Of a stretch of DNA of 64,000 bases, positions 9,689 through 18,331 are shown piece after piece. The DNA lies in the NCBI GenBank assembly GCA_945641355.1, contig CALZEQ010000011.1:1-64000 (forward strand). Reading direction: 5' to 3'. The stretch comes from an uncultured Mediterranea sp. Its GTDB lineage: Bacteria; Bacteroidota; Bacteroidia; Bacteroidales; Bacteroidaceae. Numbering within the stretch: the first letter of the stretch is position 1; every line of letters starts with the position of its first letter. The position numbers and the translations under genes were made by a program. Below the pieces are notes generated by a model, which worked only from the letters and a program-made list of their open reading frames with translations, was not told where the DNA came from and made no database searches.

Positions 9689-10975
9689 TCATTCTTTCTC
9701 CGGAATCTCTTCAAGAGTAACTATCCGTACACTTTTTGTCCCTTCATCAATGCGGAAACGATTGTCAAGACGCTCCCCAACCAGCCAGCAAATCTCTTCA
9801 CCACAGCAAAGCACCCATTGACGCTCTTTCTGCAGAAGGGAGAACTTCCGGTCAGTCAAGTAATCGCTGACCCGCTTGCGTCCCTTCATGCCAAAGGGTA
9901 CAAATGTGTCACCGGCCCTCCACCGGCGTAGTGTCAACGGAGCTTTCAGCTTGTCGGCATCCAGACAGGCCACCTGTTTGTCCCGAGGAATGACAAAATC
10001 GGGAGTCAGCCTGCGATTCTCCCACAGCAGCCTCGGCTCTTCCATTTCTTCTATTGGAGCGAGCAACAGCATCCGGCGATCTTTCACAGCCCTCCATCCA
10101 CGTCCCACGAATTCCTTGCCCGATTGTCCCTTGAGTGACCGATACATTTCACTGACCTGAGCAGCACGAAAGCCTAAAGGAGAGAGGCATTCGTACAGCA
10201 CCGTCTCCGGTTCACACTCTTGTTCAAGGGCCTCAATAGAGATGCCCTCCGCAGTCATCACCCGCCTACGTGACTCGTCAATAGCCTTCTGATAGATGTG
10301 TGCAACTCCCTCCAAATGAGCAGTCATTTTCAGAAGGTTTTCCTTTACTGAGGGGTTGATGGTCTGCATCAGCGGCAACAAGTCCAGACGAATCTTGTTA
10401 CGGGTATAGAGATTTTGCAGATTGGTACTGTCCGTCACGTAAGGTTGCCCCATCTCCTTCAGGCAAGCCAGTATCTCCTGCCTGTTCATGCAGAGCAGGG
10501 GCCTCACCACCCTACCGTTCTTGGGACGAATACCGCGCAGGCCATTCAGTCCCGTTCCCCGAATCAGGTTGAGCAGCAACGTCTCTACACTGTCGTCGCT
10601 GTGATGTGCCACGGCAATCACAGCAGCACCGCACTCCTTGCGTACCTCCTCAAACCAGGCATAACGCAAGTCGCGGGCTGCCATCTCAATAGAGACTTTC
10701 CGGCGGTGTGCCTCCTCCTGCGTATCAAAATGGGTTACATACAGCGTAACGCCCAGCTCCTGACACAGGCGACGCACGAAAGCCTCATCGCGGTCGGACT
10801 CGGTACCACGCAGATGAAAATTGCAATGAGCCGCCCGGCAGTCGTAGCCCAACGCACAGAGCAGACGAAGCAGAGCTACCGAATCGGCTCCTCCACTCAA
10901 CGCCACCAACACCCGTTCGTCCGATGCGAACAAGGCATTCTGCTCTATGAATTGTTTTACCACTTCTGCTTTCAT
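9689..10975 (-). CDS. tilS: tRNA(Ile)-lysidine synthetase
   Basis: A 428-residue ATP-dependent enzyme that attaches lysine to C34 of the CAU-anticodon isoleucine tRNA, switching its decoding to AUA. The PP-loop motif SGGADS is at residues 27-32. The N-terminal N-type ATPase domain has [20 protein letters not shown], followed by [14 protein letters not shown], as in TilS. The C-terminal domain contains [18 protein letters not shown], characteristic of the tRNA-binding tail. The start at 10975 is only 6 bases downstream of a perfect -7 box, so the mRNA may be leaderless. Confidence 0.96.
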   Translation of the reverse strand: MKAEVVKQFIEQNALFASDERVLVALSGGADSVALLRLLCALGYDCRAAHCNFHLRGTESDRDEAFVRRLCQELGVTLYVTHFDTQEEAHRRKVSIEMAARDLRYAWFEEVRKECGAAVIAVAHHSDDSVETLLLNLIRGTGLNGLRGIRPKNGRVVRPLLCMNRQEILACLKEMGQPYVTDSTNLQNLYTRNKIRLDLLPLMQTINPSVKENLLKMTAHLEGVAHIYQKAIDESRRRVMTAEGISIEALEQECEPETVLYECLSPLGFRAAQVSEMYRSLKGQSGKEFVGRGWRAVKDRRMLLLAPIEEMEEPRLLWENRRLTPDFVIPRDKQVACLDADKLKAPLTLRRWRAGDTFVPFGMKGRKRVSDYLTDRKFSLLQKERQWVLCCGEEICWLVGERLDNRFRIDEGTKSVRIVTLEEIPEKE

Positions 10976-10980
10976 GCCTG

Positions 10981-10988
10981 CAAAGATA
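10981..10988 (-). promoter_or_regulatory. Bacteroidetes -7 box immediately before tilS
   Basis: TATCTTTG on the minus strand ends 6 bases before the tilS ATG. With a start site about 5-7 bases after this box, the message would have almost no leader. Confidence 0.6.
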
Positions 10989-11168
10989 GTGCAAAAAACC
11001 GAGTAAGTGAGAGGAGGGAAAATTTATTTGCACTACCGAACGTGAGGTTTTTATTTAAATCGAGAGAAGAACTTTCATGCTTGTATGAAAAGTTATGCTA
11101 AGATGCAGCCATCTTATCTAAAGATAGTGCAAAAACCGAGTAAGTGAGAAGAGGGAAAACTTTATTGG
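10982..11168. repeat. Direct repeat of about 48 bp, two copies
   Basis: The stretch starting AAAGATAGTGCAAAAA occurs at 10982-11030 and again at 11120-11168 with only a few changes, 138 bases apart. The first copy also carries a TAGTGCAAA...TTTGCACTA dyad. The 460-base gap 10976-11435 holds this duplication, the dispersed element at 11062-11116, a GTAC-rich tract and the promoter of the NarL-type regulator; no gene was seen. Confidence 0.75.
11062..11116 (+). repeat. Dispersed hairpin element, copy A
   Basis: This stretch begins GAGAGAAGAACTTTCATGC and ends AGATGCAGCCATCTT, with two small hairpins (ACTTTCATGC.. and TAAGATG..CATCTTA). An inverted second copy lies at 14661-14716, in front of the S41 protease gene. 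It is a small intergenic repeat family of at least two members in this window. Confidence 0.7.
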
Positions 11169-11403
11169 TCCAGTACTCTTACTAAAATTACGCCAATACT
11201 CTTACTAAGATTACACCCGTACGCCGTACGGAATACTGCGGTACTTAGTACGGAGTACCAGCGTACTCTCACCGAGGTACTGCCAAGGTGAACAAGATGC
11301 ATTGGGACTATAAAAATAACAGAAAGCCAGGCAGGTGGAAGGATTTATGCCCAGCAGCAAAAAGAAGTTGGGACACAGCACGGATAATTAGAAAGCAAAT
11401 GTG

Positions 11404-11411
11404 TACATTTG
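11404..11411 (+). promoter_or_regulatory. Bacteroidetes -7 box for the NarL-type regulator
   Basis: TACATTTG fits TAnnTTTG and lies 25 bases before the ATG at 11436, giving a short leader. Confidence 0.6.
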
Positions 11412-11435
11412 CACCTGCCAATTTACAATTACAAC

Positions 11436-12098
11436 ATGAGGGAATACATCATAGCAGACAATCAAGATATCACCAAAGCAGGGCTGATGTTCCTGCTGGA
11501 CAGGCAGAAAGAGGTGGAACTGTTGCTGGAGGCAGGAAACAAGAACGAACTGATACAGCAGCTGCGTCTTCACCCCGAAGCCGTTGTCATTCTGGACTAT
11601 ACGATGTTCGACTTTATAGGAGCCGAGGAGCTGATTGTACTGCATGAACGTTTCAAATTGGCCGACTGGCTGCTCTTCTCAGACGAACTGAGTCTGCCCT
11701 TCCTTCGTCAGGTCCTTTTCAGCAGCATGGCCTTCGGAGTGGTGTTGAAAGATTGCTCGAAAGAGGAGATTCTGGCTGCCCTGCTCTGTGCAGCCCGCAA
11801 GGAGCGGTTCATCTGCAACCACGTCAGTAACCAGTTGCTCTCTAACAACGCACAAATGGCATCAGCCCACACCAACATCAAGGAGGATCCATTGACCCCC
11901 TCGGAACGAAACATTCTGAAAGAGATTGCCTTGGGCAAAACGACCAAGGAAATTGCTGCTGAGAAGAATCTGAGTTTCCACACTGTCAACAGCCACCGCA
12001 AGAACATCTTCCGCAAGCTGAACGTGAACAATGCGCATGAAGCAACACGATATGCCATAAAGGCCGGCATTGTCGATCTGGTCGAATATTACATCTAA
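11436..12098 (+). CDS. NarL/LuxR-type orphan response regulator
   Basis: A 220-residue transcription regulator. The N-terminal half is a receiver-like domain with a candidate phospho-acceptor Asp in VVILDYTMFDF (about residue 53) and a C-terminal KDCSKEEILAAL resembling the conserved Lys segment. The LuxR-type helix-turn-helix is clear at about residues 150-210: LTPSERNILKEIALGKTTKE, NLSFHTVNSHRKNIFRKL. I chose the ATG at 11436 because the receiver starts there; an upstream ATG at 11409 overlaps the promoter. No histidine kinase is adjacent, so the input is unknown. Confidence 0.9.
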   Translation: MREYIIADNQDITKAGLMFLLDRQKEVELLLEAGNKNELIQQLRLHPEAVVILDYTMFDFIGAEELIVLHERFKLADWLLFSDELSLPFLRQVLFSSMAFGVVLKDCSKEEILAALLCAARKERFICNHVSNQLLSNNAQMASAHTNIKEDPLTPSERNILKEIALGKTTKEIAAEKNLSFHTVNSHRKNIFRKLNVNNAHEATRYAIKAGIVDLVEYYI

Positions 12099-12121
12099 CA
12101 CAGGACACGCTCAACGCCAGC

Positions 12122-13192
12122 CTACACCACAATCTCTCCGCTGCCAATGCAAAGCGAGGCATCGGCATCATATACCACACCAAACTGACCGGGGGCTATG
12201 CCTTGCAGCTTTTCGGCCGACACCAAGTGATAGCATCCCTGACCTACCCGTTGCAGACGTCCGTGTGCAAACTCGGGCGTATGACGAATCTTAAAGGTGA
12301 CCTCCACCCCGTCATCGGCTGCAGTACCCCACGGATCGTCCGTAATGAAGTGAAAATCGTGCATCTGGAACTCATGGCCATACTGCAGCTCCGTGTCGTA
12401 GCCGTGCGAGACGTACACCACATTCTCCTCTACATCCTTGCGCACCACAAACCAAGGGCCGCCACTCAGTCCCAATCCCTTGCGCTGCCCGATGGTATGA
12501 AACCAGAAGCCCCGGTGGCGACCCAGCTTGCGCCCTGTCTCCAGCTCCACGATGTCTCCTTCGCGTTCTCCCAGAAAGCGGCGAACAAAATCGTTGTAGT
12601 CAATCTTGCCTAAGAAACAGATGCCCTGACTGTCGCGTCGGCGTGCCGTAGGCAATGCTGCCCGACGGGCAATATCGCGCACCTCATGCTTCATCAGGTT
12701 ACCCAAAGGGAACATCAGCTTCGACACTTGCAGGTAGTCAATCTGCGCCAAGAAGTCCGTCTGGTCCTTCACCGGGTCTACCGCCGTCCCCAGCCACGCC
12801 TTTCCGCCGATGTGACGGATTGTGGCATAGTGCCCTGTAGCGGTCACGTCGAAGTCTTTGCCCACCCGTTGTTCAAAACAGCCGAACTTGATGAGCTTGT
12901 TGCACATCACATCCGGATTGGGTGTAAGGCCCCGGCGAATCTTGTCGATGGCGTATGCTGCCACACCGTCCCAATACTCGCGCTGCAGATCCACGACCTC
13001 CAGCGGTAACCCATACTTACGCGCAATGGCCGTGGCCATTTCCATGTCCTCCTCCATCGAGCAGTCCATATAGTCTACATCGTCCCTCCCTATTTTGATG
13101 TAAAACAGAGAAGGACGATGACCTTGTTCACAGAGGAGGTGTACCACCACGGAACTGTCTACACCTCCTGACAACAATACTGCGATATTCAT
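12122..13192 (-). CDS. mnmA: tRNA-specific 2-thiouridylase MnmA
   Basis: A 356-residue enzyme that thiolates U34 of Lys, Glu and Gln tRNAs with sulfur relayed from cysteine desulfurase. The PP-loop SGGVDS is at residues 8-13. The first catalytic Cys is in [13 protein letters not shown] and the second in [15 protein letters not shown]. The C-terminal beta-barrel includes [14 protein letters not shown]. The ATG at 13192 gives the family-typical [10 protein letters not shown] start; an upstream in-frame ATG (13246) would overlap the next gene. It lies 19 bases after the O-acetylhomoserine sulfhydrylase gene, likely in the same transcript. Confidence 0.95.
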   Translation of the reverse strand: MNIAVLLSGGVDSSVVVHLLCEQGHRPSLFYIKIGRDDVDYMDCSMEEDMEMATAIARKYGLPLEVVDLQREYWDGVAAYAIDKIRRGLTPNPDVMCNKLIKFGCFEQRVGKDFDVTATGHYATIRHIGGKAWLGTAVDPVKDQTDFLAQIDYLQVSKLMFPLGNLMKHEVRDIARRAALPTARRRDSQGICFLGKIDYNDFVRRFLGEREGDIVELETGRKLGRHRGFWFHTIGQRKGLGLSGGPWFVVRKDVEENVVYVSHGYDTELQYGHEFQMHDFHFITDDPWGTAADDGVEVTFKIRHTPEFAHGRLQRVGQGCYHLVSAEKLQGIAPGQFGVVYDADASLCIGSGEIVV

Positions 13193-13211
13193 TTCCCGCT
13201 TCAGACGATGC

Positions 13212-14501
13212 TTAGATTTGATTGAACGCCTGATCCAAATCGGCAATGATGTCGTCTATGTGCTCCGTACCAATGGACAGGCGCACCGTAGAGGGAGTGA
13301 TATGCTGCTGTGCCAGCTCCTCGGGAGACATCTGCGAGTGGGTAGTGGTATACGGATGAATGACCAGACTCTTGACATCGGCCACATTGGCCAACAGAGA
13401 GAAAATCTGCAGTGAGTCGATGAACTTCCACGCCTCCTGCTCGCCTCCCTTGATTTCAAACGTGAAGATGCTGCCACCGCCGTTGGGGAAGTATTGCTGA
13501 TAAAGTGCATGGTCGGGATGATCAGGCAGCGAAGGATGGTTCACCTTGGCTACTTTCGGGTGCTTGACCAGATAATCCACCACCTTCAACGCATTGGCCA
13601 CATGACGCTCTACGCGCAGTGACAACGTCTCCAGACCTTGCAGCAGGATAAAGGCATTGAAGGGAGAGATGGTGGCACCGGTATCGCGAAGGATGACCGC
13701 ACGAATACGGGTCACAAAGGCGGCCGGACCGGCCACATCGGCAAAGACGGCACCGTGGTAGCTGGGATCCGGTTTGGCCAGCGTGGGGAACTTGTCGGCA
13801 TTTGCCTTCCAGTCAAATGTGCCTCCATCTACGATGACACCACCCAGACTGGAGCCATGACCACCGATAAACTTTGTTGCCGAATGTACCACCACGTCGG
13901 CACCATGCTCGATGGGACGAATCAGGAAAGGTGTACCGAACGTATTATCCACAATCAAAGGAATGTGATGGCGGTGTGCCACTTCGGCTACGGCATCCAA
14001 GTGAGTCACGTCAGAATTGGGGTTGCCGAAGGTTTCAACATAAACCACCTTCGTGTTGGGCCGGATAGCAGCCTCCAGTGCCTCCAGGTCGTTGACATTC
14101 ACTATAGAGTTCGTTATACCCTGCGAAGCCAGTGTATGCGTTATCAGGTTGAACGAGCCGCCATACAGGTTATCAGCAGCCACGATATGGTCGCCCACAC
14201 CCAATATATTCTGCAAGGAATAGGTGACGGCAGCTGCACCCGAAGCCACAGCCAGACCGGCCACACCCCCTTCAAGAGCAGCCACACGCTGTTCGAAGAC
14301 CCCTTGCGTAGAGTTCGTCAACCGTCCGTAGATGTTGCCGGCATCGCGTAGTCCGAAACGGTCGGCGGCATGTTGTGAGTTACGGAACACGTATGATGTG
14401 GTCTGATAGATAGGAACGGCACGCGCGTCGGTAGCGGGATCGGGTTGCTCTTGTCCTACATGCAGTTGCAATGTCTCAAAATGAAGTTTTTTCGTTTCCA
14501 T
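13212..14501 (-). CDS. O-acetylhomoserine sulfhydrylase (PLP enzyme)
   Basis: A 429-residue Cys/Met-metabolism PLP enzyme that makes homocysteine (or methionine) from O-acetylhomoserine and sulfide (or methanethiol). The PLP-binding Lys is in [13 protein letters not shown]; the N-terminal [20 protein letters not shown] and the tyrosine-containing [20 protein letters not shown] are family hallmarks. Length (about 430) separates it from the shorter cystathionine gamma-synthases. It probably forms a two-gene unit with mnmA, linking two sulfur-using steps (inference). Confidence 0.93.
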   Translation of the reverse strand: METKKLHFETLQLHVGQEQPDPATDARAVPIYQTTSYVFRNSQHAADRFGLRDAGNIYGRLTNSTQGVFEQRVAALEGGVAGLAVASGAAAVTYSLQNILGVGDHIVAADNLYGGSFNLITHTLASQGITNSIVNVNDLEALEAAIRPNTKVVYVETFGNPNSDVTHLDAVAEVAHRHHIPLIVDNTFGTPFLIRPIEHGADVVVHSATKFIGGHGSSLGGVIVDGGTFDWKANADKFPTLAKPDPSYHGAVFADVAGPAAFVTRIRAVILRDTGATISPFNAFILLQGLETLSLRVERHVANALKVVDYLVKHPKVAKVNHPSLPDHPDHALYQQYFPNGGGSIFTFEIKGGEQEAWKFIDSLQIFSLLANVADVKSLVIHPYTTTHSQMSPEELAQQHITPSTVRLSIGTEHIDDIIADLDQAFNQI

Positions 14502-14583
14502 ATTCGTATGCGTTTTTTAGTGAATAATACAGTTTTATGCTTCAGGTTCCCAAGCTCTCTCACCGGAAGCCCTGATTCGATTG

Positions 14584-14591
14584 CAAAGATA
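14584..14591 (-). promoter_or_regulatory. Bacteroidetes -7 box for the sulfhydrylase-mnmA unit
   Basis: TATCTTTG on the minus strand lies about 80 bases before the ATG at 14501, with TTGG about 20 bases further upstream. The leader between could fold but no known SAM riboswitch core was recognised. Confidence 0.5.
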
Positions 14592-14660
14592 GCGGGGAAC
14601 AGGAAGGTACCCAATGGCACAAAGAGGGGAAATTCATACCACGATTGTGGTAGAAGGAGG

Positions 14661-14716
14661 AAGATGGGCTGCATCTCGGAAAAACTTTTTCATGCAAGCA
14701 TGAAAGTTCTTCTCTC
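14661..14716 (-). repeat. Dispersed hairpin element, copy B (inverted)
   Basis: The reverse complement of this stretch starts GAGAGAAGAACTTTCATGC and ends AGATGCAGCCCATCTT, matching copy A at 11062-11116. It contains the near-perfect hairpin CTTTTTCATGC/GCATGAAAG. It sits directly upstream of the S41 protease promoter. Confidence 0.7.
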
Positions 14717-14725
14717 AAATTACAC

Positions 14726-14733
14726 TATCTTTG
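14726..14733 (+). promoter_or_regulatory. Bacteroidetes -7 box immediately before the S41 protease gene
   Basis: TATCTTTG ends 5 bases before the ATG at 14739, an arrangement like that of tilS and again suggesting a leaderless message. Confidence 0.6.
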
Positions 14734-14738
14734 CCGAC

Positions 14739-16109
14739 ATGAAAGCTACGAATATATTGTTAATCATAGTGGCCGTATGCCTACTGCCACTCTATTTGAC
14801 CTCCTGCGGGGAAGACCGGTGGGCAGCTTACGCCGAGCAGACCGCTACCACCCGCTGGATAGATGACACCATGCGCGTATGGTATTATTGGAAAGACGAG
14901 TTGCCGGAGAGCAACCAGTTGAACTACTTTCAGGCTCCGGCCCAGTTTTTTGCCTCTTTGCTCTCGCGCAGTGACAAGTATTCCTACATTGACAGCCTGA
15001 CAACCGCTGCGGCTACCCGTAGCATACCCGACACGGACTACAGCTACGGCTTTCAGTTTGCAGTAGGGCAAATAGACGGCCAGGTATGTGCCCACGTACT
15101 CTATGTGGCCGCCAGTTCGCCGGCTGATGAGGCCGGACTGAAACGGGGCGATTGGATTCTGGCCATGGACGGTGAAGCCGTCACCATGAACAACTACAGC
15201 CGCTTGTTCGGCGGGCCTTCCATGCAGCTGACCCTTGGCTACTACCAGGCAACCGAGAATGCCATTGTCACCGACCCTCAACCCCATACCCTGTCCGCGG
15301 CCCGTGCCATCGACGATTGTCCTGTTCACTACAGCTGTATGCTGGATATCAACGGCACGCGGACAGGCTATCTGGTGTACAACCACTTCAGTGCCGGCGC
15401 TACCGACAACGGCACCGAATACGACAATAAGCTGCGCAGTGTATTCAGCACATTTGCCTCGAATGAGGTAGAAGAGTTCGTCCTCGACCTTCGCTACAAC
15501 AACGGCGGTCTGGTGAGCTGCGCCCAGCTGCTCTGTACCTTGCTGGCACCAGCCTCAGCCCTCGGCTCTGAGATGGGGTATCTGGAGTTCAACGACCGTA
15601 TCACCCCTCAGATACAGGCATTCACGTTTAACCCCGATTTGATAGGCCACGGTGCGAACCTGAACCTGAAGCGTCTGTTCGTACTGACCAGCAGCAACAC
15701 GGCCTCAGCCTCCGAAATGGTTATCAACTGCCTGAGACCTGTCATGGATGTCGTGCTGGTGGGAGGTACCACGGTAGGCAAGAACGTAGGGTCACGGGCA
15801 TTCGTCAATACCGAACGGTTGATTACCATGAGTCCCATCATCTGTCGGCTCTACAATGCGGCAGGCGAATCGGACTACGAATCCGGTTTTGTACCTGATG
15901 CCGCATATACGGTAGACGAGAATAGCGACATGAGCCGTTTCCTGCCTTTTGGTGACCCCGACGAAGCCCTGCTCCACGTCGCGCTGAATGCCATTGCAGG
16001 TGGCAGTCCGTCCGATTCGGAGCCAGAGGTATCACCCGAAAGTCTGCGCATGGATGTGCGAAGCCAATCCATCGAACGGAGAGCAAGCGGCGCGGTACGT
16101 ATCCGATAA
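14739..16109 (+). CDS. S41-family peptidase (C-terminal processing protease-like) lipoprotein
   Basis: A 456-residue envelope protease. The signal peptide ends in the lipobox LTSC (Cys23). A PDZ-like domain lies about residues 105-150 (ADEAGLKRGDWILAMDGE). The S41 catalytic domain follows, with EFVLDLRYNNGGL and the nucleophile region TSSNTASASEMVINCL, then GGTTVGKNVG. The open frame extends upstream to 14445, but that part overlaps the divergent gene and a hairpin, and only the ATG at 14739 gives a lipoprotein signal. A second lipoprotein gene follows after 21 bases. Confidence 0.9.
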   Translation: MKATNILLIIVAVCLLPLYLTSCGEDRWAAYAEQTATTRWIDDTMRVWYYWKDELPESNQLNYFQAPAQFFASLLSRSDKYSYIDSLTTAAATRSIPDTDYSYGFQFAVGQIDGQVCAHVLYVAASSPADEAGLKRGDWILAMDGEAVTMNNYSRLFGGPSMQLTLGYYQATENAIVTDPQPHTLSAARAIDDCPVHYSCMLDINGTRTGYLVYNHFSAGATDNGTEYDNKLRSVFSTFASNEVEEFVLDLRYNNGGLVSCAQLLCTLLAPASALGSEMGYLEFNDRITPQIQAFTFNPDLIGHGANLNLKRLFVLTSSNTASASEMVINCLRPVMDVVLVGGTTVGKNVGSRAFVNTERLITMSPIICRLYNAAGESDYESGFVPDAAYTVDENSDMSRFLPFGDPDEALLHVALNAIAGGSPSDSEPEVSPESLRMDVRSQSIERRASGAVRIR

Positions 16110-16130
16110 TCATCAAACCTGCATCGCAGC

Positions 16131-17003
16131 ATGAGACAAATCCGCCGTTTCATCGTATGGACCTTACTCACAGCCGCTCTGACAGCAGCCTGCGCCGATG
16201 AGGAGAAGGTCGGACCATCGGACGAACCGATGCCTACCTATCCCCTCACCCCTTTCAGTGCCATCTGCCTGAGTGAGACGATGGACAACGACGCCTTCCT
16301 GCCGGTCACCTCCATCCAGACGTACCGCTTTACAGAGGGACGCATCAGCAGACTGCACAACCGGCAGCTGATTGACCTGGGAGACGAGACACTGGAGATG
16401 GAGCAGCGCACCGACGTAAGCTACGACGACTCCGAAGCCGTAGTCACAGAAGAGAGTGGTTCCACCTTTACCTACACGCTCAACCGACAAGGATATGCCA
16501 CCCAATGCATCTACCGCACTCCGGGAGGCAGTGTGCGTCGCTACACCTTCAGCTATCACACAGATGCAGAAGGACGCACCCATCTGACCGAATTGACGGA
16601 ACGGCTGGGCGAAGAGGGGGAGGAAGTCTATGCCAACCTGCAGATTGACTACAGCAGCTACCCTACGCTGAAAATCAACCAAACGATAGGCGGGCAAAGC
16701 GCGGGATATACAACCACCGCAGACCATAGTGCGACGTCGCTCAACCGTAGCGGGCTACCTGACCTCTTCCTGTCCGAACTGCATCCGCTGGCCATGCACC
16801 CCGTCGCTCTGTATGGGAAATGGCTTGGTGAACCGTTAGACAACCTGATTTCGCACATCACGCCCGATGGCAACGGAGAGAGTGACTACACCGAGCAAAG
16901 CTATGACACCGACGGACGTGGCTACGTAACCGGTTGTACGCAGACCACCCATAGCCACGGGAAGAGGTACGAACGAACCATACAATACCAACTGAGTGAA
17001 TGA
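16131..17003 (+). CDS. Putative lipoprotein partner of the S41 protease
   Basis: A 290-residue protein with a lipoprotein signal (lipobox TAAC, Cys21). The mature part is rich in Thr, Tyr and short beta-strand patterns such as YTLNRQGYATQCIYRT and YTFSYHTDAEGRTHLTEL. These resemble the DUF4595/YD-like strand repeats of Bacteroidetes surface lipoproteins. No catalytic motif was seen. It follows the S41 gene by 21 bases and is almost certainly co-transcribed, so it may be a substrate or chaperone of that protease (inference). Confidence 0.75.
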   Translation: MRQIRRFIVWTLLTAALTAACADEEKVGPSDEPMPTYPLTPFSAICLSETMDNDAFLPVTSIQTYRFTEGRISRLHNRQLIDLGDETLEMEQRTDVSYDDSEAVVTEESGSTFTYTLNRQGYATQCIYRTPGGSVRRYTFSYHTDAEGRTHLTELTERLGEEGEEVYANLQIDYSSYPTLKINQTIGGQSAGYTTTADHSATSLNRSGLPDLFLSELHPLAMHPVALYGKWLGEPLDNLISHITPDGNGESDYTEQSYDTDGRGYVTGCTQTTHSHGKRYERTIQYQLSE

Positions 17004-17040
17004 ATCATTGCAAATCATAATCAATTATACCTATATAAAT

Positions 17041-17646
17041 ATGTTTTCCGGAATTGTAGAAGAATGTGCCACCTTGGTGGCTGTGGTGAAAGAGCAAGAG
17101 AATGTACACTTCACCCTGACATGCTCGTTTACCGACGAGTTGAAAATTGACCAAAGTATCTCACACAACGGCGTCTGCCTGACAGTTGTCAGTCTGAAGG
17201 ACAACACCTACACCGTGACGGCCATGAAGGAGACCTTGGAACGTTCCAATCTGGGACTGCTGAAAGTAGGCGACCAAGTGAACGTAGAACGCAGTATGCT
17301 GATGAACGGACGGTTGGACGGCCACATCGTGCAAGGTCACGTAGACCAGACCGCCACCTGCACGGAGATTGCCGATGCTGAAGGCAGCTACTATTTCACC
17401 TTCCGGTATGAAGCCAATCCGGAAATGGCCCGCCGCGGATACATCACCGTAGACAAAGGCTCGGTAACGGTGAACGGCGTGAGTCTCACCGTATGCAACC
17501 CCACCGACAACACGTTTCAGGTGGCCATCATCCCCTATACGTTCGAGCACACCAACTTCCACAACATACAGGTAGGCAGCGTGGTGAACTTGGAGTTCGA
17601 CATCATAGGCAAGTACATCAGCCGGATGATTCAGTTTGGCAAATAA
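17041..17646 (+). CDS. ribE: Riboflavin synthase, alpha chain
   Basis: A 201-residue enzyme that dismutates two molecules of 6,7-dimethyl-8-ribityllumazine into riboflavin. The two lumazine-binding repeats are visible. The first starts MFSGIVEE and contains SHNGVCLTVV. The second, from about residue 98, starts DGHIVQGHVDQ and contains SVTVNGVSLTV. The start at 17041 gives the invariant MFSGIVEE; an in-frame ATG at 16996 overlaps the preceding gene's end. No FMN riboswitch was seen upstream. Followed after 28 bases by a nitroreductase, a flavoprotein. Confidence 0.96.
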   Translation: MFSGIVEECATLVAVVKEQENVHFTLTCSFTDELKIDQSISHNGVCLTVVSLKDNTYTVTAMKETLERSNLGLLKVGDQVNVERSMLMNGRLDGHIVQGHVDQTATCTEIADAEGSYYFTFRYEANPEMARRGYITVDKGSVTVNGVSLTVCNPTDNTFQVAIIPYTFEHTNFHNIQVGSVVNLEFDIIGKYISRMIQFGK

Positions 17647-17674
17647 GCACCTTCGACCCTTCAATTCAACACGT

Positions 17675-18220
17675 ATGGAAATGAACGATTTTCTGCAGCT
17701 GGCCGCTTCCAGACAGAGCGACCGCGCCTACGACAAGAGTCGTCCCGTCGAGAAAGAGAAGTTGGAACGCATCCTGGAGGCAGCCCGGCTGGCTCCCTCG
17801 GCCTGTAACGCACAACCGTGGAAGTTTGTAGTCATTGACAATCCTGAACTCTCCGTACAGGTAGGCAAGGCTACAGCCGGACTGGGCATGAATAAATTCG
17901 CCAAAGATGCGCCCGTACATATCCTCATCGTAGAGGAATCGATGAACATCACCTCCTTCCTGGGTGCCAAGATCAAGGACAAATACTTTCCCTTGATTGA
18001 CATCGGCATTGCCGCTGCACACATCACCTTGGCTGCCGAAAGCCAAGGGTTGGGTTCGTGCATCCTGGGATGGTTTGACGAGAAAGAAATCAAGCGGCTC
18101 ACCGGCATTCCCTCGGGCAAACGGCTGCTGCTGGACATCACCATCGGCTATCCCGTCAAAGAGAAACGGAAGAAATCGCGCAAACCGAAGGAGAAGGTCA
18201 TCTCCTTCAACCGGTATTGA
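17675..18220 (+). CDS. Nitroreductase-family flavoprotein
   Basis: A 181-residue FMN-dependent oxidoreductase. Family marks are the N-terminal ASRQSDRAYD (FMN phosphate contacts), LEAARLAPSACNAQPWKFVV, and the C-terminal GSCILGWFDEKEIKRLTGIP with LDITIGYPV. Short single-domain nitroreductases of this type reduce nitro or quinone compounds; the natural substrate cannot be told from sequence. The ATG at 17675 (or 17681) fits the family. It follows riboflavin synthase closely, so cofactor supply and use may be co-transcribed. Confidence 0.92.
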   Translation: MEMNDFLQLAASRQSDRAYDKSRPVEKEKLERILEAARLAPSACNAQPWKFVVIDNPELSVQVGKATAGLGMNKFAKDAPVHILIVEESMNITSFLGAKIKDKYFPLIDIGIAAAHITLAAESQGLGSCILGWFDEKEIKRLTGIPSGKRLLLDITIGYPVKEKRKKSRKPKEKVISFNRY

Positions 18221-18268
18221 GCCTAAATTGAAAGAAAAATGCCAGCACAACACTTTTTATAGCATACA

Positions 18269-18302
18269 TTTGCTATCAAATTAAAAATAATACCTACTTT
18301 TG
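18269..18302 (+). promoter_or_regulatory. Promoter of trpB2
   Basis: TTTG at 18269-18272 and TACTTTTG at 18295-18302 are 22 bases apart and match the Bacteroidetes -33/-7 pair. An alternative -7 box, TACATTTG, overlaps the first element at 18265-18272. The ATG is at 18332. Confidence 0.5.
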
Positions 18303-18331
18303 GGCATTTAATCACTAATAATAAATAAACC

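Noticed and set aside
14502..14583. SAM riboswitch before the O-acetylhomoserine sulfhydrylase gene
   Set aside because: The leader has some pairing potential, but no SAM-I or SAM-II core was recognisable.
14445..14738. N-terminal extension of the S41 protease
   Set aside because: It overlaps the divergent gene, a repeat element and the promoter; only the ATG at 14739 yields a lipoprotein signal.
16996..17040. FMN riboswitch or longer start before riboflavin synthase
   Set aside because: Only 37 bases separate the genes and no RFN-type conserved blocks are present; MFSGIVEE is the family start.
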